Shown piece after piece: positions 30,676 through 41,876 of a stretch of DNA of 64,000 bases; the stretch's first letter is position 1; every line of letters starts with the position of its first letter. Position numbers and translations under genes: made by a program. The notes below the pieces were generated by a model. The model did not search any database, had not been told where the DNA came from, and was given only the letters and a program-made list of their open reading frames with translations. This stretch comes from Orenia marismortui DSM 5156 (GTDB lineage: Bacteria > Bacillota > Halanaerobiia > Halobacteroidales > Halobacteroidaceae): NCBI RefSeq assembly GCF_000379025.1, contig NZ_KB900620.1, forward strand, positions 332,396 through 396,395, given 5' to 3'.

Positions 30676-31050
30676 TTAGCCTCTAGGCTTTTTAACGCCA
30701 TATTTAGAACGACCTTTTCTTCTATCTTCAACACCAGCAGTATCTAAAGCACCACGAACTATAGTATATCTAACACCAGGTAAATCTTTAACACGACCAC
30801 CTCTTACTAATACTACAGAGTGTTCTTGTAAATTGTGACCAATTCCTGGAATATAAGCTGTAACTTCTTTTCCATTAGTCAAACGAACACGAGCAACCTT
30901 TCTCAAAGCTGAGTTAGGTTTTTTAGGTGTAGTTGTATAAACCCTTGTACAAACACCTCTCTTTTGAGGAGATCCTTCTAGAGCTCTAGCACCTTTCTTC
31001 TTTTCAACTTTCTTTCTACCTTTACGGATTAATTGGTTAATAGTTGGCAT
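30676..31050 (-). CDS. rpsL: 30S ribosomal protein S12
   Basis: S12 controls decoding accuracy and is the classical streptomycin-resistance protein. The 124 residues begin [20 protein letters not shown] and include [20 protein letters not shown] and [15 protein letters not shown], with the key lysines present. I chose the ATG at 31050, after GGGAGGAGG; the upstream ATG lies inside the ribosome binding site. It opens the str operon from its own promoter at 31205-31233. Confidence 0.98.
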   Translation of the reverse strand: MPTINQLIRKGRKKVEKKKGARALEGSPQKRGVCTRVYTTTPKKPNSALRKVARVRLTNGKEVTAYIPGIGHNLQEHSVVLVRGGRVKDLPGVRYTIVRGALDTAGVEDRRKGRSKYGVKKPRG

Positions 31051-31094
31051 CAGCACACCTCCTCCCATTTTTTAGAAATATAATTTTTAAGATA

Positions 31095-31118
31095 GGGATG
31101 CAAATTAATTTGCATCCC
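31095..31118 (-). promoter_or_regulatory. Perfect 24-nt palindrome in the rpsL leader
   Basis: The 12-nt arm GGGATGCAAATT is followed immediately by its exact complement AATTTGCATCCC. With the promoter just upstream, it lies in the roughly 150-nt 5' UTR of the str operon. There is no T tract after it on the minus strand, so it is not a standard terminator. It may be an RNA hairpin for autoregulation or a protein-binding site. Confidence 0.55.
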
Positions 31119-31204
31119 AATAATAAACTAGATTATATTATTTCAAAACTAATAATTAAATCAGTTATTTAACAAATTCAATCTTTATCACAACACACTC
31201 ATAG

Positions 31205-31233
31205 ATTTTAACATTTACCAAGTCAGCTGTCAA
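31205..31233 (-). promoter_or_regulatory. str operon promoter
   Basis: On the minus strand TTGACA and TAAAAT are separated by 17 nt, starting about 15 nt past the rpoC stop codon. No clear rpoC terminator precedes it, so rpoBC transcripts may also read into rpsL. Confidence 0.8.
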
Positions 31234-31247
31234 CCTTTTTTTCATTT

Positions 31248-34200
31248 TTATTCTACGATTTTACTAGTAGTTTCACGATATTTTTTCATACCAGTTCCTG
31301 CAGGAATTAATTGACCAATAATAACATTTTCTTTCAACCCTAGCAAGCTATCACTCTTACCTTCTAATGAAGCTTCAGTTAAGACTCTAGTTGTTTCTTG
31401 GAAAGAAGCAGCAGATAAGAAACTCTCTGTTGCCAGAGATGCTTTAGTAATCCCTAGTAATTCTGGAATAGCAGTAGCTGGCTCTTTTCCGTCAGCTATT
31501 ATCTCATCATTAACTTCTTCAAACTCAAAAATATCAACTAAACTACCTGGTAATAAATCAGTATCACCAGCTTCTTTAATTTTAACCTTGTTCATCATCT
31601 GTCTTACAATAACTTCAATATGTTTATCATTAATCTCTACCCCTTGGGCTCTATAAACATTTTGAACCTCTGTTAATAAGTATTCCTGAACAGAACGCTT
31701 TCCACGAATCCTTAAAATATCTTCAGGATCTAATGGTCCTTTTGTTAATCTATCTCCTGCCTCAACAAAATCACCATCTTTTATTCTCAATTCTGAACCA
31801 TATGGTAATTGATAAGTTTTTTGCCTTCCATCTTTAGTCTTAATGACAGCTTTATATGATCTACCATTCTCAACTATGTTTACCTGTCCATCTAACTCAG
31901 TAACCACAGCTTGACCTTTTGGACTACGGGCTTCAAATAACTCTTCTACACGAGGCAGACCCTGAGTAATATCATCTCCAGCAACTCCACCAGTATGGAA
32001 AGTTCTCATAGTTAACTGAGTACCTGGCTCACCAATTGATTGAGCAGCCATAATACCTATAGCTTCACCTACATTAACTATCTTTCCATCAGCAAGATTG
32101 CGGCCATAACATTTTTGACAAACACCATGGTCTGTACGACAAGTTAATACACTTCTAATTTCAACTTCTTCAATACCAGCAAGTTCAATTTTTTCCATAA
32201 TACTTTCTGTAATTATTTCATTTCTTGATACAATAACTTCTTCAGTTTCAGGATCTAATAAATCTGAAGATGCCACCCTACCAATTAATCTTTCACTTAA
32301 TGGCTCAATGATCTCTCCATCTTCCGCAATAGCACTTAGTAATAATCCATCTTCTGTTCCACAGTCATTCTCTCTAACTATAACATCTTGAGAAACATCA
32401 ACTAAACGTCTAGTTAAATAACCAGAGTCCGCAGTTCTTAAGGCTGTATCAGCCAAACCTTTACGAGCACCATGTGTAGAAATAAAGAATTCTAATACTG
32501 TTAATCCTTCACGGAAAGATGCTTTAATTGGCATATCAATAATTCGTCCAGATGGATCAGCCATCAGACCACGCATACCACCAAGCTGAGTAATTTGCGA
32601 TTTATTACCACGAGCTCCAGAGTCAGCCATCATATAAATCGAATTGAATTCATCTAAATTATCTATTAGAGCATCTGTAATTTTATCTTTAGCTTTACTC
32701 CAAGTATCAATTACACGCTGATACCTTTCTCTCTCAGTAATTAGACCACGACGGTATTGTTTCTCAACCTTATTAACTTTCTGTTCAGACTCTTCTACAA
32801 TATCATATTTAGCTTGAGGAATATCAACATCAGTAACACTGATACTAATACCAGATCTAGTAGCATATTCGAATGTTAAATTCTTAACAGCATCTAAAAT
32901 ATTGGCAGTTTTATTAGGACCTAATTGCCTATGACTTTCCCCTACTAATCTACCTAACCTCTTTTTATCAAATACCTCGTTATAAAAAGGTAAATTTTCT
33001 GGAAGAACATCATTAAATATAACCCTTCCAGCTCCTGTATCAATCCATTCACCATTATCTAACCTATATTTGATTTTTGTCTGTAGAGTAATCTTCCCAT
33101 TCTCATAAGCTTTAATTACATCATCAGCAGAACCAAAGAACTTCCCTTCTCCTTTAGCTCCATCTTTTAAAATAGTTAAATAATATGCTCCTAATACCAT
33201 ATCTTGTGATGGAACAGCAATAGCACCACCATCAGAAGGCGCCAGAATATTATAAGTTGATAACATCAACAACCTACATTCTGCTTGTGCTTCAGCTGAT
33301 AAAGGCACGTGAACCGCCATTTGATCACCATCAAAATCGGCATTATAGGCAGGACATACTAGAGGGTGAACTCTAATTGCTTTACCTTCAACTAAAATAG
33401 GTTCAAAAGCTTGAATCCCTAACCTATGTAAAGTTGGTGCACGATTTAATAGTACAGGATGTTCTTTAATAACCTCTTCTAAAACATCCCAAACTCTCTC
33501 ATCTAACTTTTCTACCATTCCCTTAGCACTTTTAATATTATGCGCTAATTCCTTATCAACAAGTCGCTTCATAACAAATGGTTTAAATAACTCTAAGGCC
33601 ATCTTCTTAGGTAATCCACATTGATCTAACCTTAAATTAGGACCAACAACAATAACAGAACGTCCAGAATAATCAACACGTTTACCTAATAAGTTTTGAC
33701 GAAAACGCCCCTGTTTACCTTTTAGCATATCACTTAAAGATTTCAGAGGTCTATTACCAGCACCTGTAACAGGACGACCTCGCCTACCATTATCAATCAA
33801 GGCATCTACTGCTTCCTGTAACATTCTTTTTTCATTTCTAATAATAATATCAGGAGCACCAAGGTCCAATAACCTTTTCAATCTATTATTTCTATTTATT
33901 ACTCTTCTATATAGATCATTTAAGTCTGAGGTCGCAAAACGACCACCATCTAATTGCACCATAGGTCTTAGCTCAGGTGGAATAACAGGAATCACATCTA
34001 AAATTATCCATTCTGGTCGATTGCCAGAATTCCTTAGCCCTTCTAAAACCTTTAATCTTCTTACTGCTCGTTTTCGCCTTTGACCAGAAACACCTTTTAT
34101 AGTTTCTCTTAGGTCATCAACCTCTTTATCTAAATCTATATTTCTAAGAATCTCTTTAATTGCTTCTGCTCCCATACCAGCTTTGAAAGTATCATCATGC

Positions 34201-34688
34201 TTCATTCTTGCTTCACGATATTCACTTTCAGTTAATAACTGTTTTTCACTTAATGGACTCTCTCCTGGATCAATAACTATATAAGACACAAAATAAAGAA
34301 CTTTTTCTAAAGATCTAGGAGACATATCCATAATTAACCCCAAACGACTAGGTATGCCTTTAAAAAACCATATATGAGAAACTGGTGCAGCTAACTCAAT
34401 ATGACCCATTCTTTCTCTTCTTACTTTTGAGCGTGTCACTTCTACCCCACATCGGTCACAAACAACACCTTTATATCTTACTCTTTTATATTTACCACAG
34501 TGACATTCCCAATCTTTAGTAGGACCAAAAATCTTCTCACAAAATAAACCTTCTTTTTCTGGTTTTAATGTACGATAATTAATTGTTTCAGGTTTTTTCA
34601 CTTCACCACTTGACCAAGAACGAATCTTTTCTGGTGAAGCAAGACCTATTTTCATCGAATCAAAGTTGTTTACGTTAAACAAGGGCAT
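31248..34688 (-). CDS. rpoC: DNA-directed RNA polymerase subunit beta'
   Basis: Beta' holds the catalytic magnesium of RNA polymerase. The 1146 residues show the N-terminal zinc ribbon CHCGKYKR plus CDRCGVEV, and the active-site loop [17 protein letters not shown]. The second zinc site [20 protein letters not shown] and the trigger/bridge region [20 protein letters not shown] are intact. Length is at the short end for Firmicutes, with no lineage insertion seen. The ATG at 34688 follows AAGGGGG. It is the second gene of the rpoBC unit. Confidence 0.98.
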   Translation of the reverse strand: MPLFNVNNFDSMKIGLASPEKIRSWSSGEVKKPETINYRTLKPEKEGLFCEKIFGPTKDWECHCGKYKRVRYKGVVCDRCGVEVTRSKVRRERMGHIELAAPVSHIWFFKGIPSRLGLIMDMSPRSLEKVLYFVSYIVIDPGESPLSEKQLLTESEYREARMKHDDTFKAGMGAEAIKEILRNIDLDKEVDDLRETIKGVSGQRRKRAVRRLKVLEGLRNSGNRPEWIILDVIPVIPPELRPMVQLDGGRFATSDLNDLYRRVINRNNRLKRLLDLGAPDIIIRNEKRMLQEAVDALIDNGRRGRPVTGAGNRPLKSLSDMLKGKQGRFRQNLLGKRVDYSGRSVIVVGPNLRLDQCGLPKKMALELFKPFVMKRLVDKELAHNIKSAKGMVEKLDERVWDVLEEVIKEHPVLLNRAPTLHRLGIQAFEPILVEGKAIRVHPLVCPAYNADFDGDQMAVHVPLSAEAQAECRLLMLSTYNILAPSDGGAIAVPSQDMVLGAYYLTILKDGAKGEGKFFGSADDVIKAYENGKITLQTKIKYRLDNGEWIDTGAGRVIFNDVLPENLPFYNEVFDKKRLGRLVGESHRQLGPNKTANILDAVKNLTFEYATRSGISISVTDVDIPQAKYDIVEESEQKVNKVEKQYRRGLITERERYQRVIDTWSKAKDKITDALIDNLDEFNSIYMMADSGARGNKSQITQLGGMRGLMADPSGRIIDMPIKASFREGLTVLEFFISTHGARKGLADTALRTADSGYLTRRLVDVSQDVIVRENDCGTEDGLLLSAIAEDGEIIEPLSERLIGRVASSDLLDPETEEVIVSRNEIITESIMEKIELAGIEEVEIRSVLTCRTDHGVCQKCYGRNLADGKIVNVGEAIGIMAAQSIGEPGTQLTMRTFHTGGVAGDDITQGLPRVEELFEARSPKGQAVVTELDGQVNIVENGRSYKAVIKTKDGRQKTYQLPYGSELRIKDGDFVEAGDRLTKGPLDPEDILRIRGKRSVQEYLLTEVQNVYRAQGVEINDKHIEVIVRQMMNKVKIKEAGDTDLLPGSLVDIFEFEEVNDEIIADGKEPATAIPELLGITKASLATESFLSAASFQETTRVLTEASLEGKSDSLLGLKENVIIGQLIPAGTGMKKYRETTSKIVE

Positions 34689-34727
34689 CTTCCCCCTTCT
34701 GTAGTTTTAGTTTTAAATAACTAATAA

Positions 34728-37700
34728 CTATTCTTCATTCCCCTCATCATCAATTAAATCTAATCCTAATTTTTTAGTAGTCTCATTAATTTCTTGCTCT
34801 TCTATAGATAACTCTTCTTCTTCTTCAGAATATACTTTAGCATCCAACCCTATACTTTGCATCTCTTTAATCAATACTTTAAAGGATTCTGGAATACCCG
34901 GTTCAGGTACATTCTCTCCTTTTACAATAGCTTCATATGCCTGTACACGTCCAACAACATCATCAGATTTCACAGTTAACATTTCTTGTAATGTATGTGA
35001 TGCACCATAAGCTTCTAAGGCCCAAACTTCCATCTCTCCAAATCTCTGACCACCAAATTGAGCTTTACCACCCAATGGCTGTTGAGTTACAAGAGAATAT
35101 GGACCAGTAGAACGACCATGCATCTTATCATGAGCTAAATGGTGTAATTTAAGCATGTACATTACTCCCACTGTCACTCTATTTTCAAAAGCTTCTCCAG
35201 TTCTTCCATCATATAGAACAGTCTTTCCATCTCGATCTAATCCAGCTTCTTCTAATATATCTTCAACCTCTTCTTCTGTAGCACCATTAAATACAGGAGT
35301 AGAAACATGAATACCTAAAGCTCTAGCTGCCATTCCTAAGTGCGTTTCTAATACCTGACCAATATTCATACGGGAAGGAACTCCCAATGGATTTAGTACA
35401 ATTTCCACAGGCTCACCATTAGGCATATAAGGCATATCTTCCTCAGGTAAAATTCTCGATATAACACCTTTATTACCATGGCGTCCAGCTAATTTATCTC
35501 CAACAGTTATTTTAAGCTTCTTAGCTATATAAACTCTAACAAGTTTATTAACACCAGCTTTTAATTCATCACCATCTTCTCTATTAAAGACCTTAACATC
35601 AACAACAATACCTTCTTCTCCATGAGGCACTTTCAGAGATGTATCTCTAACCTCTCTTGCCTTTTCACCAAAGATAGCTCTTAACAATCTTTCTTCAGCT
35701 GATAATTCAGTCTCCCCTTTAGGAGTTACTTTTCCTACTAAAATATCGCCAGGTTCAACTTCAGCACCTACTCTAATAATACCTCGATCATCTAGATCTT
35801 TTAGAGCATCATCACCTACATTTGGAATATCTCTAGTAATCTCTTCAGGACCAAGTTTAGTATCTCTAGCTTCAGCCTCATATTCTTCAATGTGTATAGA
35901 AGTTAGAGCATCTTCCTTTACTAATCTTTCACTAATTAAAATAGCATCCTCATAGTTATAACCTTGCCAAGGCATGAAAGCGATAACTGAGTTTCGCCCT
36001 AATGCCAATTCTCCTTGGTCAGTAGCAGGTCCATCAGCTATGATAGTTCCTTTTTCTACTCTATCACCTTTTCTAACTATAGGTCTTTGATTCATACAAC
36101 TACCTTGGTTAGATCTTGAAAACTTAGTTACCCTATACTTGTCTACTGTACCCTGATCAGTTTTAATTAAAATTTTATTACCAGTAACCTTCATAACTTC
36201 TCCTGGATTTTTAGCAACTACTGTAGCACCAGAATCTTTTGCAGCCTCATATTCAATTCCAGTACCTACAAATGGTGCATCTGTTTTCAATAAAGGTACA
36301 GCCTGACGCTGCATGTTAGCTCCCATTAAAGCACGATTAGCATCATCATTTTCCAAAAATGGAATAAGAGCTGCAGATACACTAATAATTTGCTTTGGAG
36401 AAACATCCATATAATCTACTTTTTCAGGAGAAATTTTAATAGTTTCTTCATGATAACGAGCAAATACCCGATCATTAAGTAACTTTCCATTTTCATCTAT
36501 TCGTTCATTAGCCTGAGTTACTATTACTTCATCCTCTTCATCAGCAGTTAAATATTCAATTTTATCAGTAACAACACCATCTACAACCTTGCGATATGGA
36601 GTTTTGATAAAACCAAATTCATTAGTCTTACCATAAATACACATTGAACCAATCAATCCAATGTTAGGCCCCTCAGGAGTTTCTATAGGACAAATCCGTC
36701 CATAGTGAGTATGGTGAACATCACGAACATCAAAACCAGCTCGTTCACGACTTAAACCACCTGGCCCTAACGCACTCATTCTTCTTTTATGAGTTAGCTC
36801 TGATAACGGATTAGTCTGATCCATAAATTGAGATAACTGACTACTACCGAAAAATTCCTTAATAGCAGCTGCTACAGGCCTAGTATTAATCAAATTCTGC
36901 GGCGTTATTACATCAATATCTTGAATAGTCATCCTCTCTCTAACAACTCTTTCCATTCTAGAAAGACCAATTCTAAATTGATTCTGCAATAACTCTCCAA
37001 CAGTCTTCAACCTTCTATTCCCTAAATGGTCAATATCATCTATTTTAGCAGATTCATCGTTATCTATAAGCTTTAGCATATACTTAGCTGTTTCAACAAT
37101 ATCTTCTTTAGTTAAAACTCTTTTTTCTGAATCAATATCTAACCCTAACTTTTTATTAATCTTATACCTACCAACTCTAGCTAAATCATATCTTTTTCGA
37201 TCAAAAAATAATGATTCTAATAAACTTTGCGCACTCTCTACAGTTGGAGGCTCTCCAGGTCTTTGATTCTTATACAAAGCAATTAGAGCCTCTTCTTGAG
37301 TCTCTGTATTATCTCTTTCGATTGTATTATGTACAATTTCATGGTCACCTAATACATCAATCAATTCAGCGTCAGTACCATAACCTAAAGACCTGAATAA
37401 AACAGTTGAAGGAATTTTTCTTCCTCTATCTACTCTTACTGCAATAATATCCTTCTTATCATATTCAAATTCAATCCATGAACCACGATTTGGGATAATA
37501 CTACCATTATATAATTGTCGACCATCTTTGGTAATCTCCTCTCCAAAATAAACACCTGAAGATCTGATTAATTGGTTAACAATTACCCTTTCTGCTCCAT
37601 TAATAATAAAAGTACCTTTTTCTGTCATTAATGGGAAATCACTCATAAAGACATCTTGTTCCTTAATCTCACCTGTTTCTTGATTAATTAATCTTACCTT

Positions 37701-37976
37701 AACATTTAAAGGCGCAGAATAAGTAACATCTCGATTCTTACTTTCAAGTTCATCATATTTTGGTTCATCTAGAGAATAATCAATAAACTCTAAAACTAAA
37801 TTCTCAGAAAAATCTTGAATAGGAGAAATTTCTTCAAATAATTCTAAAAGTCCTTCATTTAGAAACCAATCATATGCTTGAACCTGTGTTTCTAAAAGGA
37901 AAGGAACTTCCATCCCTTCACCAACTTTGGCAAAACTACGTCTTTGCCTTCTTAAAGAGTTTGCTGGATTGGCCAT
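34728..37976 (-). CDS. rpoB: DNA-directed RNA polymerase subunit beta
   Basis: Beta forms half of the catalytic cleft and the rifampicin pocket. The roughly 1082-residue product contains the rifampicin region [20 protein letters not shown] then [23 protein letters not shown] sequence (here FDV). [20 protein letters not shown] and [20 protein letters not shown] lie further on, and [20 protein letters not shown] near the end. I chose the ATG at 37976, with GGGGGTG about 12 nt upstream; an earlier ATG would add 14 residues ahead of the family start. Confidence 0.98.
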   Translation of the reverse strand: MANPANSLRRQRRSFAKVGEGMEVPFLLETQVQAYDWFLNEGLLELFEEISPIQDFSENLVLEFIDYSLDEPKYDELESKNRDVTYSAPLNVKVRLINQETGEIKEQDVFMSDFPLMTEKGTFIINGAERVIVNQLIRSSGVYFGEEITKDGRQLYNGSIIPNRGSWIEFEYDKKDIIAVRVDRGRKIPSTVLFRSLGYGTDAELIDVLGDHEIVHNTIERDNTETQEEALIALYKNQRPGEPPTVESAQSLLESLFFDRKRYDLARVGRYKINKKLGLDIDSEKRVLTKEDIVETAKYMLKLIDNDESAKIDDIDHLGNRRLKTVGELLQNQFRIGLSRMERVVRERMTIQDIDVITPQNLINTRPVAAAIKEFFGSSQLSQFMDQTNPLSELTHKRRMSALGPGGLSRERAGFDVRDVHHTHYGRICPIETPEGPNIGLIGSMCIYGKTNEFGFIKTPYRKVVDGVVTDKIEYLTADEEDEVIVTQANERIDENGKLLNDRVFARYHEETIKISPEKVDYMDVSPKQIISVSAALIPFLENDDANRALMGANMQRQAVPLLKTDAPFVGTGIEYEAAKDSGATVVAKNPGEVMKVTGNKILIKTDQGTVDKYRVTKFSRSNQGSCMNQRPIVRKGDRVEKGTIIADGPATDQGELALGRNSVIAFMPWQGYNYEDAILISERLVKEDALTSIHIEEYEAEARDTKLGPEEITRDIPNVGDDALKDLDDRGIIRVGAEVEPGDILVGKVTPKGETELSAEERLLRAIFGEKAREVRDTSLKVPHGEEGIVVDVKVFNREDGDELKAGVNKLVRVYIAKKLKITVGDKLAGRHGNKGVISRILPEEDMPYMPNGEPVEIVLNPLGVPSRMNIGQVLETHLGMAARALGIHVSTPVFNGATEEEVEDILEEAGLDRDGKTVLYDGRTGEAFENRVTVGVMYMLKLHHLAHDKMHGRSTGPYSLVTQQPLGGKAQFGGQRFGEMEVWALEAYGASHTLQEMLTVKSDDVVGRVQAYEAIVKGENVPEPGIPESFKVLIKEMQSIGLDAKVYSEEEEELSIEEQEINETTKKLGLDLIDDEGNEE

Positions 37977-38151
37977 AAATATAAAGTTCACCCCCGCAGA
38001 TTTTATCAACCTAAACAACTAGATTAACTATTTTATATTAATAAATTAAAAATTACCTCATATAAAAACATAGATTATTATTTGTTTTTTCATTTAAAAT
38101 ATACATACTTTTTAAAATTTAACTTCGCACAATAAGTTGTAACAATAAATA

Positions 38152-38180
38152 ATAGTAACACAATTACGAATTATTGTCAA
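38152..38180 (-). promoter_or_regulatory. rpoBC promoter
   Basis: A perfect TTGACA and TACTAT are separated by 17 nt on the minus strand. The site lies right after the rplL terminator and gives a leader of about 170 nt before rpoB. Confidence 0.7.
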
Positions 38181-38204
38181 GCAGAAGGTAATTTTATCAT
38201 AGGT

Positions 38205-38240
38205 AAAAAAGCACTCTGTTATATATAACAGAGTGCTTTT
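38205..38240 (-). terminator. Terminator between rplL and rpoB
   Basis: The perfectly symmetric stem GCACTCTGTTA/TAACAGAGTGC (38211-38236) is flanked by A and T runs; on the minus strand it runs into six T residues. It separates rplJL from rpoBC, though some read-through is usual at this site in bacteria. Confidence 0.88.
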
Positions 38241-38270
38241 ATTTTAAAAATTATTTAGCTTTAATTAAGC

Positions 38271-38636
38271 TTATTTAATCTCAACAGTAGCTCCAGCCTC
38301 TTCTAATTGAGACTTAACATCTTCTGCTTCTTCTTTAGAAACAGCTTCTTTAACTGGGCTAGGAGCACCATCAACTAATGCTTTAGCTTCTTTAAGTCCT
38401 AAATCAGTAACTCCTCTAACAGCTTTGATTACTTTAATTTTGCTACTTCCAGCAGCAGTTAATACTACATCAAATTCAGTTTGCTCTTCAGCAGCACCAG
38501 CAGCACCAGCAGCAGGAGCAGCTGCAACAGCAGGAGCAGCACTTACATCAAATTTCTCTTCTAATTCTTCAACCAATTCAGCTAATTCTAAAACACTCAT
38601 TTCTTCTATTGCCTTTAAGATATCTTCTTTAGTCAT
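38271..38636 (-). CDS. rplL: 50S ribosomal protein L7/L12
   Basis: The stalk protein recruits translation factors. The 121 residues comprise an N-terminal dimerisation helix region ([18 protein letters not shown]), an alanine-rich hinge near 36-52, and the C-terminal domain with [20 protein letters not shown] and the [20 protein letters not shown] stretch. It follows rplJ by about 33 nt and ends at a strong terminator. Confidence 0.98.
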   Translation of the reverse strand: MTKEDILKAIEEMSVLELAELVEELEEKFDVSAAPAVAAAPAAGAAGAAEEQTEFDVVLTAAGSSKIKVIKAVRGVTDLGLKEAKALVDGAPSPVKEAVSKEEAEDVKSQLEEAGATVEIK

Positions 38637-38669
38637 TTTAAAATCCTCCTAATTTTTAATTATTTTTTA

Positions 38670-39191
38670 TTATTCTGCTTTTTTCTCTTTAACCGCATTA
38701 AGCGCATAAACTAAACCGTTTATTGGATATTTCAAGGAATATACTAAACCAGAAATTGGAGCCTTCATACCACGTGCAATCTGAGCAAGCAATACCTCTC
38801 TTGGTGGAATATCTGCTAAAGCCTTGATTCCATCAGCATCCAAAATATCACCAGATAATATACCTGATTTAATTTCTAAATTATCATGATCTTTAGCAAA
38901 ATCAGATAATATCTTAGCCGGTGCAACTGGATCCTCACTAGAAAAAGCAATAGCTATAGGACCACTTAAATATTCTTTAATATCTTCATATCCAGTTTCT
39001 TTTGCAGCTAAGTACGTTAAAGTATTTTTAGCAACTTTATATTCTACACCAGCTTCTCTTAACTTAGCACGTAGTTCAGTTACTTCTTCAACATTCAAAC
39101 CACGGTAGTCAGTTAATACAGCTGATTTAGCATTAGAAAACTTTTCAACAAGATCTTGAACAATAAGCTCTTTTTTACCACGTTGACCCAT
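38670..39191 (-). CDS. rplJ: 50S ribosomal protein L10
   Basis: L10 anchors L7/L12 dimers to the 23S rRNA stalk base. The 173 residues include VLTDYRGLNVEEVTELRAKL, EYKVAKNTLTYLAAKETGY and a C-terminal helix for L12 binding (NGLVYALNAVKEKK). The ATG at 39191 follows AAGGAGGTG. It lies behind the L10 leader, where the L10-L12 complex would bind to control rplJL. Confidence 0.98.
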   Translation of the reverse strand: MGQRGKKELIVQDLVEKFSNAKSAVLTDYRGLNVEEVTELRAKLREAGVEYKVAKNTLTYLAAKETGYEDIKEYLSGPIAIAFSSEDPVAPAKILSDFAKDHDNLEIKSGILSGDILDADGIKALADIPPREVLLAQIARGMKAPISGLVYSLKYPINGLVYALNAVKEKKAE

Positions 39192-39215
39192 TCCGTTAAT
39201 CCACCTCCTTATAAA

Positions 39216-39390
39216 AGTAAAAAGTCTCCGTAGAAGCCGGAGACTTTTTACTTTATCAAAAATAGCAGACCGAAGCTCATGCTATAATTTAAGCATTATC
39301 ATTTATCCTCCAGCCTCGGTAGGAAATTTAAGCTTATTAAAGCACCTACTGTCTACGGCCTTACCCGTATTCTTTTTTACTCACAAGCAA
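39216..39390 (-). ncRNA. Ribosomal protein L10 leader with terminator
   Basis: The rplJ 5' UTR of about 190 nt carries GACAGTAGGTGCTTTAATAA with the complementary CCTACC segment and a kinked helix layout, as in the Firmicutes L10 leader. It ends in a 14-bp terminator stem (39217-39230 with 39238-39251) whose arm contains five T residues. Binding of the L10-L12 complex is expected to promote termination. Recognised by eye; not scored with a covariance model. Confidence 0.82.
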
Positions 39391-39391
39391 G

Positions 39392-39420
39392 ATTATAACA
39401 CAGTAATTAACACAAGTCAA
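39392..39420 (-). promoter_or_regulatory. rplJL promoter
   Basis: TTGACT, a 17-nt spacer and a perfect TATAAT lie on the minus strand just after the rplA stop codon, giving a start site near 39385 at the head of the L10 leader. Confidence 0.85.
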
Positions 39421-39432
39421 TACTTTTTTTAA

Positions 39433-40128
39433 TTATCCAATCATATTTATAATAGCTTGTGGGTCAATCTTAATTCCTGGCCCCATTGTTGAGGAAACAG
39501 CAATATTAAGTAAATATCTACCTTTAGCAGTTGCAGGTCTAACCTTAACTATAGTCTCTAATGCTGTTCTAAAGTTTTCATATAGATCCTCAACATCAAA
39601 GTTATCTTTACCTAATGGTAGGTGAATATTAGAACCTTTATCCGCTCTATATTCAACTTTACCAGCTTTAATATCTTTAACAGCTTGTTCTACTTCAAAA
39701 GTTACTGTTCCAACTTTAGGATTTGGCATTAATCCCTTAGGCCCTAAAATAGGTCCTAATTTTCCTACAACACTCATCATGTCAGGAGTAGCTACTACTA
39801 CATCAAAATCCAACCAACCTTCTTGAATTCTTTCAGCTAACTCTTCTCCCCCTACAACTTCTGCTCCAGCAGATTCAGCTTCCTTCACCTTTTCTCCTTG
39901 AGCAAAAACAATAACTTTAACTTCTTTACCAGTTCCTTTAGGCAGAACAACTGCACCACGAACTTGTTGATCATTTTTAGTAGTATCAATACCTAATTTA
40001 ACTGATACTTCTATAGTTTCATCAAAATTAGCAGTAGCTGTCTCTTTAGCTAATTCTAATGCTTCTTTAATTTCATATAATTTATGTCTATCTACTTTTG
40101 CAAGTGATTTATTATATCTTTTCGACAT
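39433..40128 (-). CDS. rplA: 50S ribosomal protein L1
   Basis: L1 forms the mobile stalk that moves E-site tRNA, and in many bacteria it represses its own operon. The 231 residues include [40 protein letters not shown] and the signature [20 protein letters not shown] chose the ATG at 40128, after AAGGAGGTTAGAAAG; an upstream in-frame start has no family similarity. It follows rplK. Confidence 0.98.
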   Translation of the reverse strand: MSKRYNKSLAKVDRHKLYEIKEALELAKETATANFDETIEVSVKLGIDTTKNDQQVRGAVVLPKGTGKEVKVIVFAQGEKVKEAESAGAEVVGGEELAERIQEGWLDFDVVVATPDMMSVVGKLGPILGPKGLMPNPKVGTVTFEVEQAVKDIKAGKVEYRADKGSNIHLPLGKDNFDVEDLYENFRTALETIVKVRPATAKGRYLLNIAVSSTMGPGIKIDPQAIINMIG

Positions 40129-40187
40129 CTTTCTAACCTCCTTTGTGGTATTAGCGGAAATTCCTCCCACTTATTAAAAAAGACAAA

Positions 40188-40613
40188 TTATTCCTCAACA
40201 ACAATCCCCATACTTCTAGCAGTACCTTTGATCATGCTCATAGCAGACTCTAAACTAGCTGCATTTAAATCTTCCATTTTTAGTTCAGCAATAGATTTAA
40301 CATCGTCTAAACTAACAGTAGCAACCTTATTGAGATTAGGCTCACCAGAAGCTCTTTCTATACCAGCAGCCTTCTTTAATAAGTTAGCAGCTGGAGGAGT
40401 TTTAGTAATAAAATCAAAAGAACGATCAGCATAAACTGTAATTTCTACCGGAATAATATTACCAGCTTGGTCAGCAGTTTTTGCATTGAATGCCTTACAG
40501 AAATCCATAATATTAACTCCATGTTGACCTAATGCCGGACCAACTGGAGGAGCTGGATTAGCCTTCCCAGCAGGGATTTGTAAACTAATCTTACCTGTAA
40601 CTTCTTTTGCCAT
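40188..40613 (-). CDS. rplK: 50S ribosomal protein L11
   Basis: L11 sits at the GTPase-associated centre, and its proline-rich N-terminal domain contacts factors and RelA. The 141 residues include [36 protein letters not shown] and [22 protein letters not shown] precedes the ATG at 40613. It lies between nusG and rplA. Confidence 0.98.
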   Translation of the reverse strand: MAKEVTGKISLQIPAGKANPAPPVGPALGQHGVNIMDFCKAFNAKTADQAGNIIPVEITVYADRSFDFITKTPPAANLLKKAAGIERASGEPNLNKVATVSLDDVKSIAELKMEDLNAASLESAMSMIKGTARSMGIVVEE

Positions 40614-40626
40614 ATCTTACACCTCC

Positions 40627-41157
40627 TTATATCTTTTCTACTTGATCAAATTCTAATTCAACTGGTGTTTCTCTACCAAACATAGATACTAACACCATTA
40701 ATTTAGCTTTCTCATAATCTATTTCTTTAATTTCACCAGCAAAGTCTTCAAAAGGCCCTTCATTAATTCTGACATTTTGTCCTTCTTCTAAATCTATCTC
40801 TGTTTTAGTTTCTTCAATTCCCATATCCTTAAGAACTTTACTCATTTCTGTGTCTTTAACCGGAACTGGTTTAGTCCCAGCACTAGCAAACCCGATTACA
40901 CCTGGAGTATTACGAACAACATACCAAGAATCATCATCCATAACCATTTTAACCAATGCATAACCAGGGAAAATTTTCTCTTTAACAACTGTCTTCTTAC
41001 CATTTTTAATCTTAACTTTTTCTTCTGCCGGTATTAAAATTTCAAATATCTTTTCTTCCATTTTTGTAGTTTTAATACGCTGTTCAAGGTTAGCTTTAAC
41101 CTTATCTTCATGGCCAGAATAGGTATGAATAGCATACCATTCTATATTACTCTCCAT
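40627..41157 (-). CDS. nusG: Transcription termination/antitermination protein NusG
   Basis: NusG binds RNA polymerase beta' and modulates pausing and Rho or ribosome coupling. The 176 residues have the NGN domain (WYAIHTYSGHEDKVKANLEQ, PGYALVKMVMDDDSWYVVRN) and a C-terminal KOW domain (VRINEGPFEDFAGEIKEID). The ATG at 41157 has only a weak AGGG upstream; a strong GAGGAGGTG lies 30 nt earlier without a usable start, so initiation may be less efficient. Confidence 0.97.
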   Translation of the reverse strand: MESNIEWYAIHTYSGHEDKVKANLEQRIKTTKMEEKIFEILIPAEEKVKIKNGKKTVVKEKIFPGYALVKMVMDDDSWYVVRNTPGVIGFASAGTKPVPVKDTEMSKVLKDMGIEETKTEIDLEEGQNVRINEGPFEDFAGEIKEIDYEKAKLMVLVSMFGRETPVELEFDQVEKI

Positions 41158-41197
41158 AATAAAGGGACCCTACTTCTAAGCAGGACCCACACCTCCT

Positions 41198-41401
41198 CTA
41201 ATTAAGAATAATAGGCCTAATTATACTAGAGAAAACAAAATCAATTCCTCCAATAAACAAAGCAACAAGCAAAACAGTAACAATTACAACCATAGTATAA
41301 GACATTACTTCTTTTTGTTTTGGCCAATTTACCTTTTTAAGCTCAGCTTTTACTTCACGAAAAAATTTACCTACTTTTGCTCCACTACCTTTCTTAGCCA
41401 T
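41198..41401 (-). CDS. secE: Protein translocase subunit SecE
   Basis: SecE clamps SecY in the translocon. The 67-residue single-span form shows the amphipathic VGKFFREVKAELKKVNWPKQ followed by EVMSYTMVVIVTVLLVALFI, the one membrane helix. It lies between rpmG/tRNA-Trp and nusG, the standard place. Confidence 0.96.
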   Translation of the reverse strand: MAKKGSGAKVGKFFREVKAELKKVNWPKQKEVMSYTMVVIVTVLLVALFIGGIDFVFSSIIRPIILN

Positions 41402-41439
41402 TTATTCCACATCCTCATTGATGATTATTAGCAATTCAT

Positions 41440-41516
41440 TGGCAGGCCCGGAGGGACTTGAACCCCCAACCCTCGGATTTGGAGTCCGATACTCTAGCCA
41501 ATTGAGCCACAAGCCT
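41440..41516 (-). tRNA. tRNA-Trp (CCA anticodon)
   Basis: A complete cloverleaf reads on the minus strand. The acceptor stem is AGGCTTG/CGGGCCT with discriminator G and an encoded CCA end, the anticodon loop is CTCCAAA, and the T arm contains GTTCAAG. It is embedded between rpmG and secE, so it is probably processed from the same transcript. Confidence 0.97.
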
Positions 41517-41535
41517 CTGTAAAATCAATATAAAT

Positions 41536-41685
41536 TTATTTAGTCTCTTTATGAACAGTATGTTCTTTGCAGAATTTGCAATATTTTTTTATTTCTAATC
41601 TTTCTCGTTGGTTCTTTTTATTTTTAGTTGTAGAATAATTACGTCTCTTGCAATCTGTACATTCCAGAGTAATTATTTCTCTCAT
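41536..41685 (-). CDS. rpmG: 50S ribosomal protein L33 (zinc-binding)
   Basis: This 49-codon gene gives [20 protein letters not shown] with a second CKFC pair, the CxxC...CxxC (C+) form of L33. GGGGGTGG lies before the ATG at 41685. rpmG-secE-nusG is the usual Gram-positive order; here tRNA-Trp is inserted between rpmG and secE. Confidence 0.97.
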   Translation of the reverse strand: MREIITLECTDCKRRNYSTTKNKKNQRERLEIKKYCKFCKEHTVHKETK

Positions 41686-41742
41686 AGATGCCACCCCCTA
41701 ACAAAGTAGATCATTTAAGCACATTACTTTTACACCCTATAC

Positions 41743-41771
41743 ACTCTATCACATCTTCGAATAAAAGTCAA
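41743..41771 (-). promoter_or_regulatory. Promoter of rpmG-tRNA-Trp-secE-nusG-rplKA
   Basis: On the minus strand TTGACT and TAGAGT have a 17-nt spacer. The site lies just past the tuf copy 2 terminator, about 55 nt before the rpmG start codon. Confidence 0.65.
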
Positions 41772-41816
41772 TAATAATTTAATATTAGGTGATAGCTTAA
41801 ACAATAGCAGAAAAGT

Positions 41817-41850
41817 AGAAAAGTGGGTATATTTAAACACCCACTTTTCT
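41817..41850 (-). terminator. Terminator after tuf copy 2
   Basis: A 12-bp stem AGAAAAGTGGGT/ACCCACTTTTCT with a 10-nt loop lies about 26 nt past the tuf stop codon and has T residues in and after the second arm on the minus strand. Confidence 0.85.
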
Positions 41851-41876
41851 AATAATATAACCAAGTAGAAAGTTAA

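Noticed and set aside
41161..41189. Duplicated GGGTCC sequences before nusG as a terminator or attenuator
   Set aside because: The two copies are direct rather than inverted repeats, pair only imperfectly and have no T tract.
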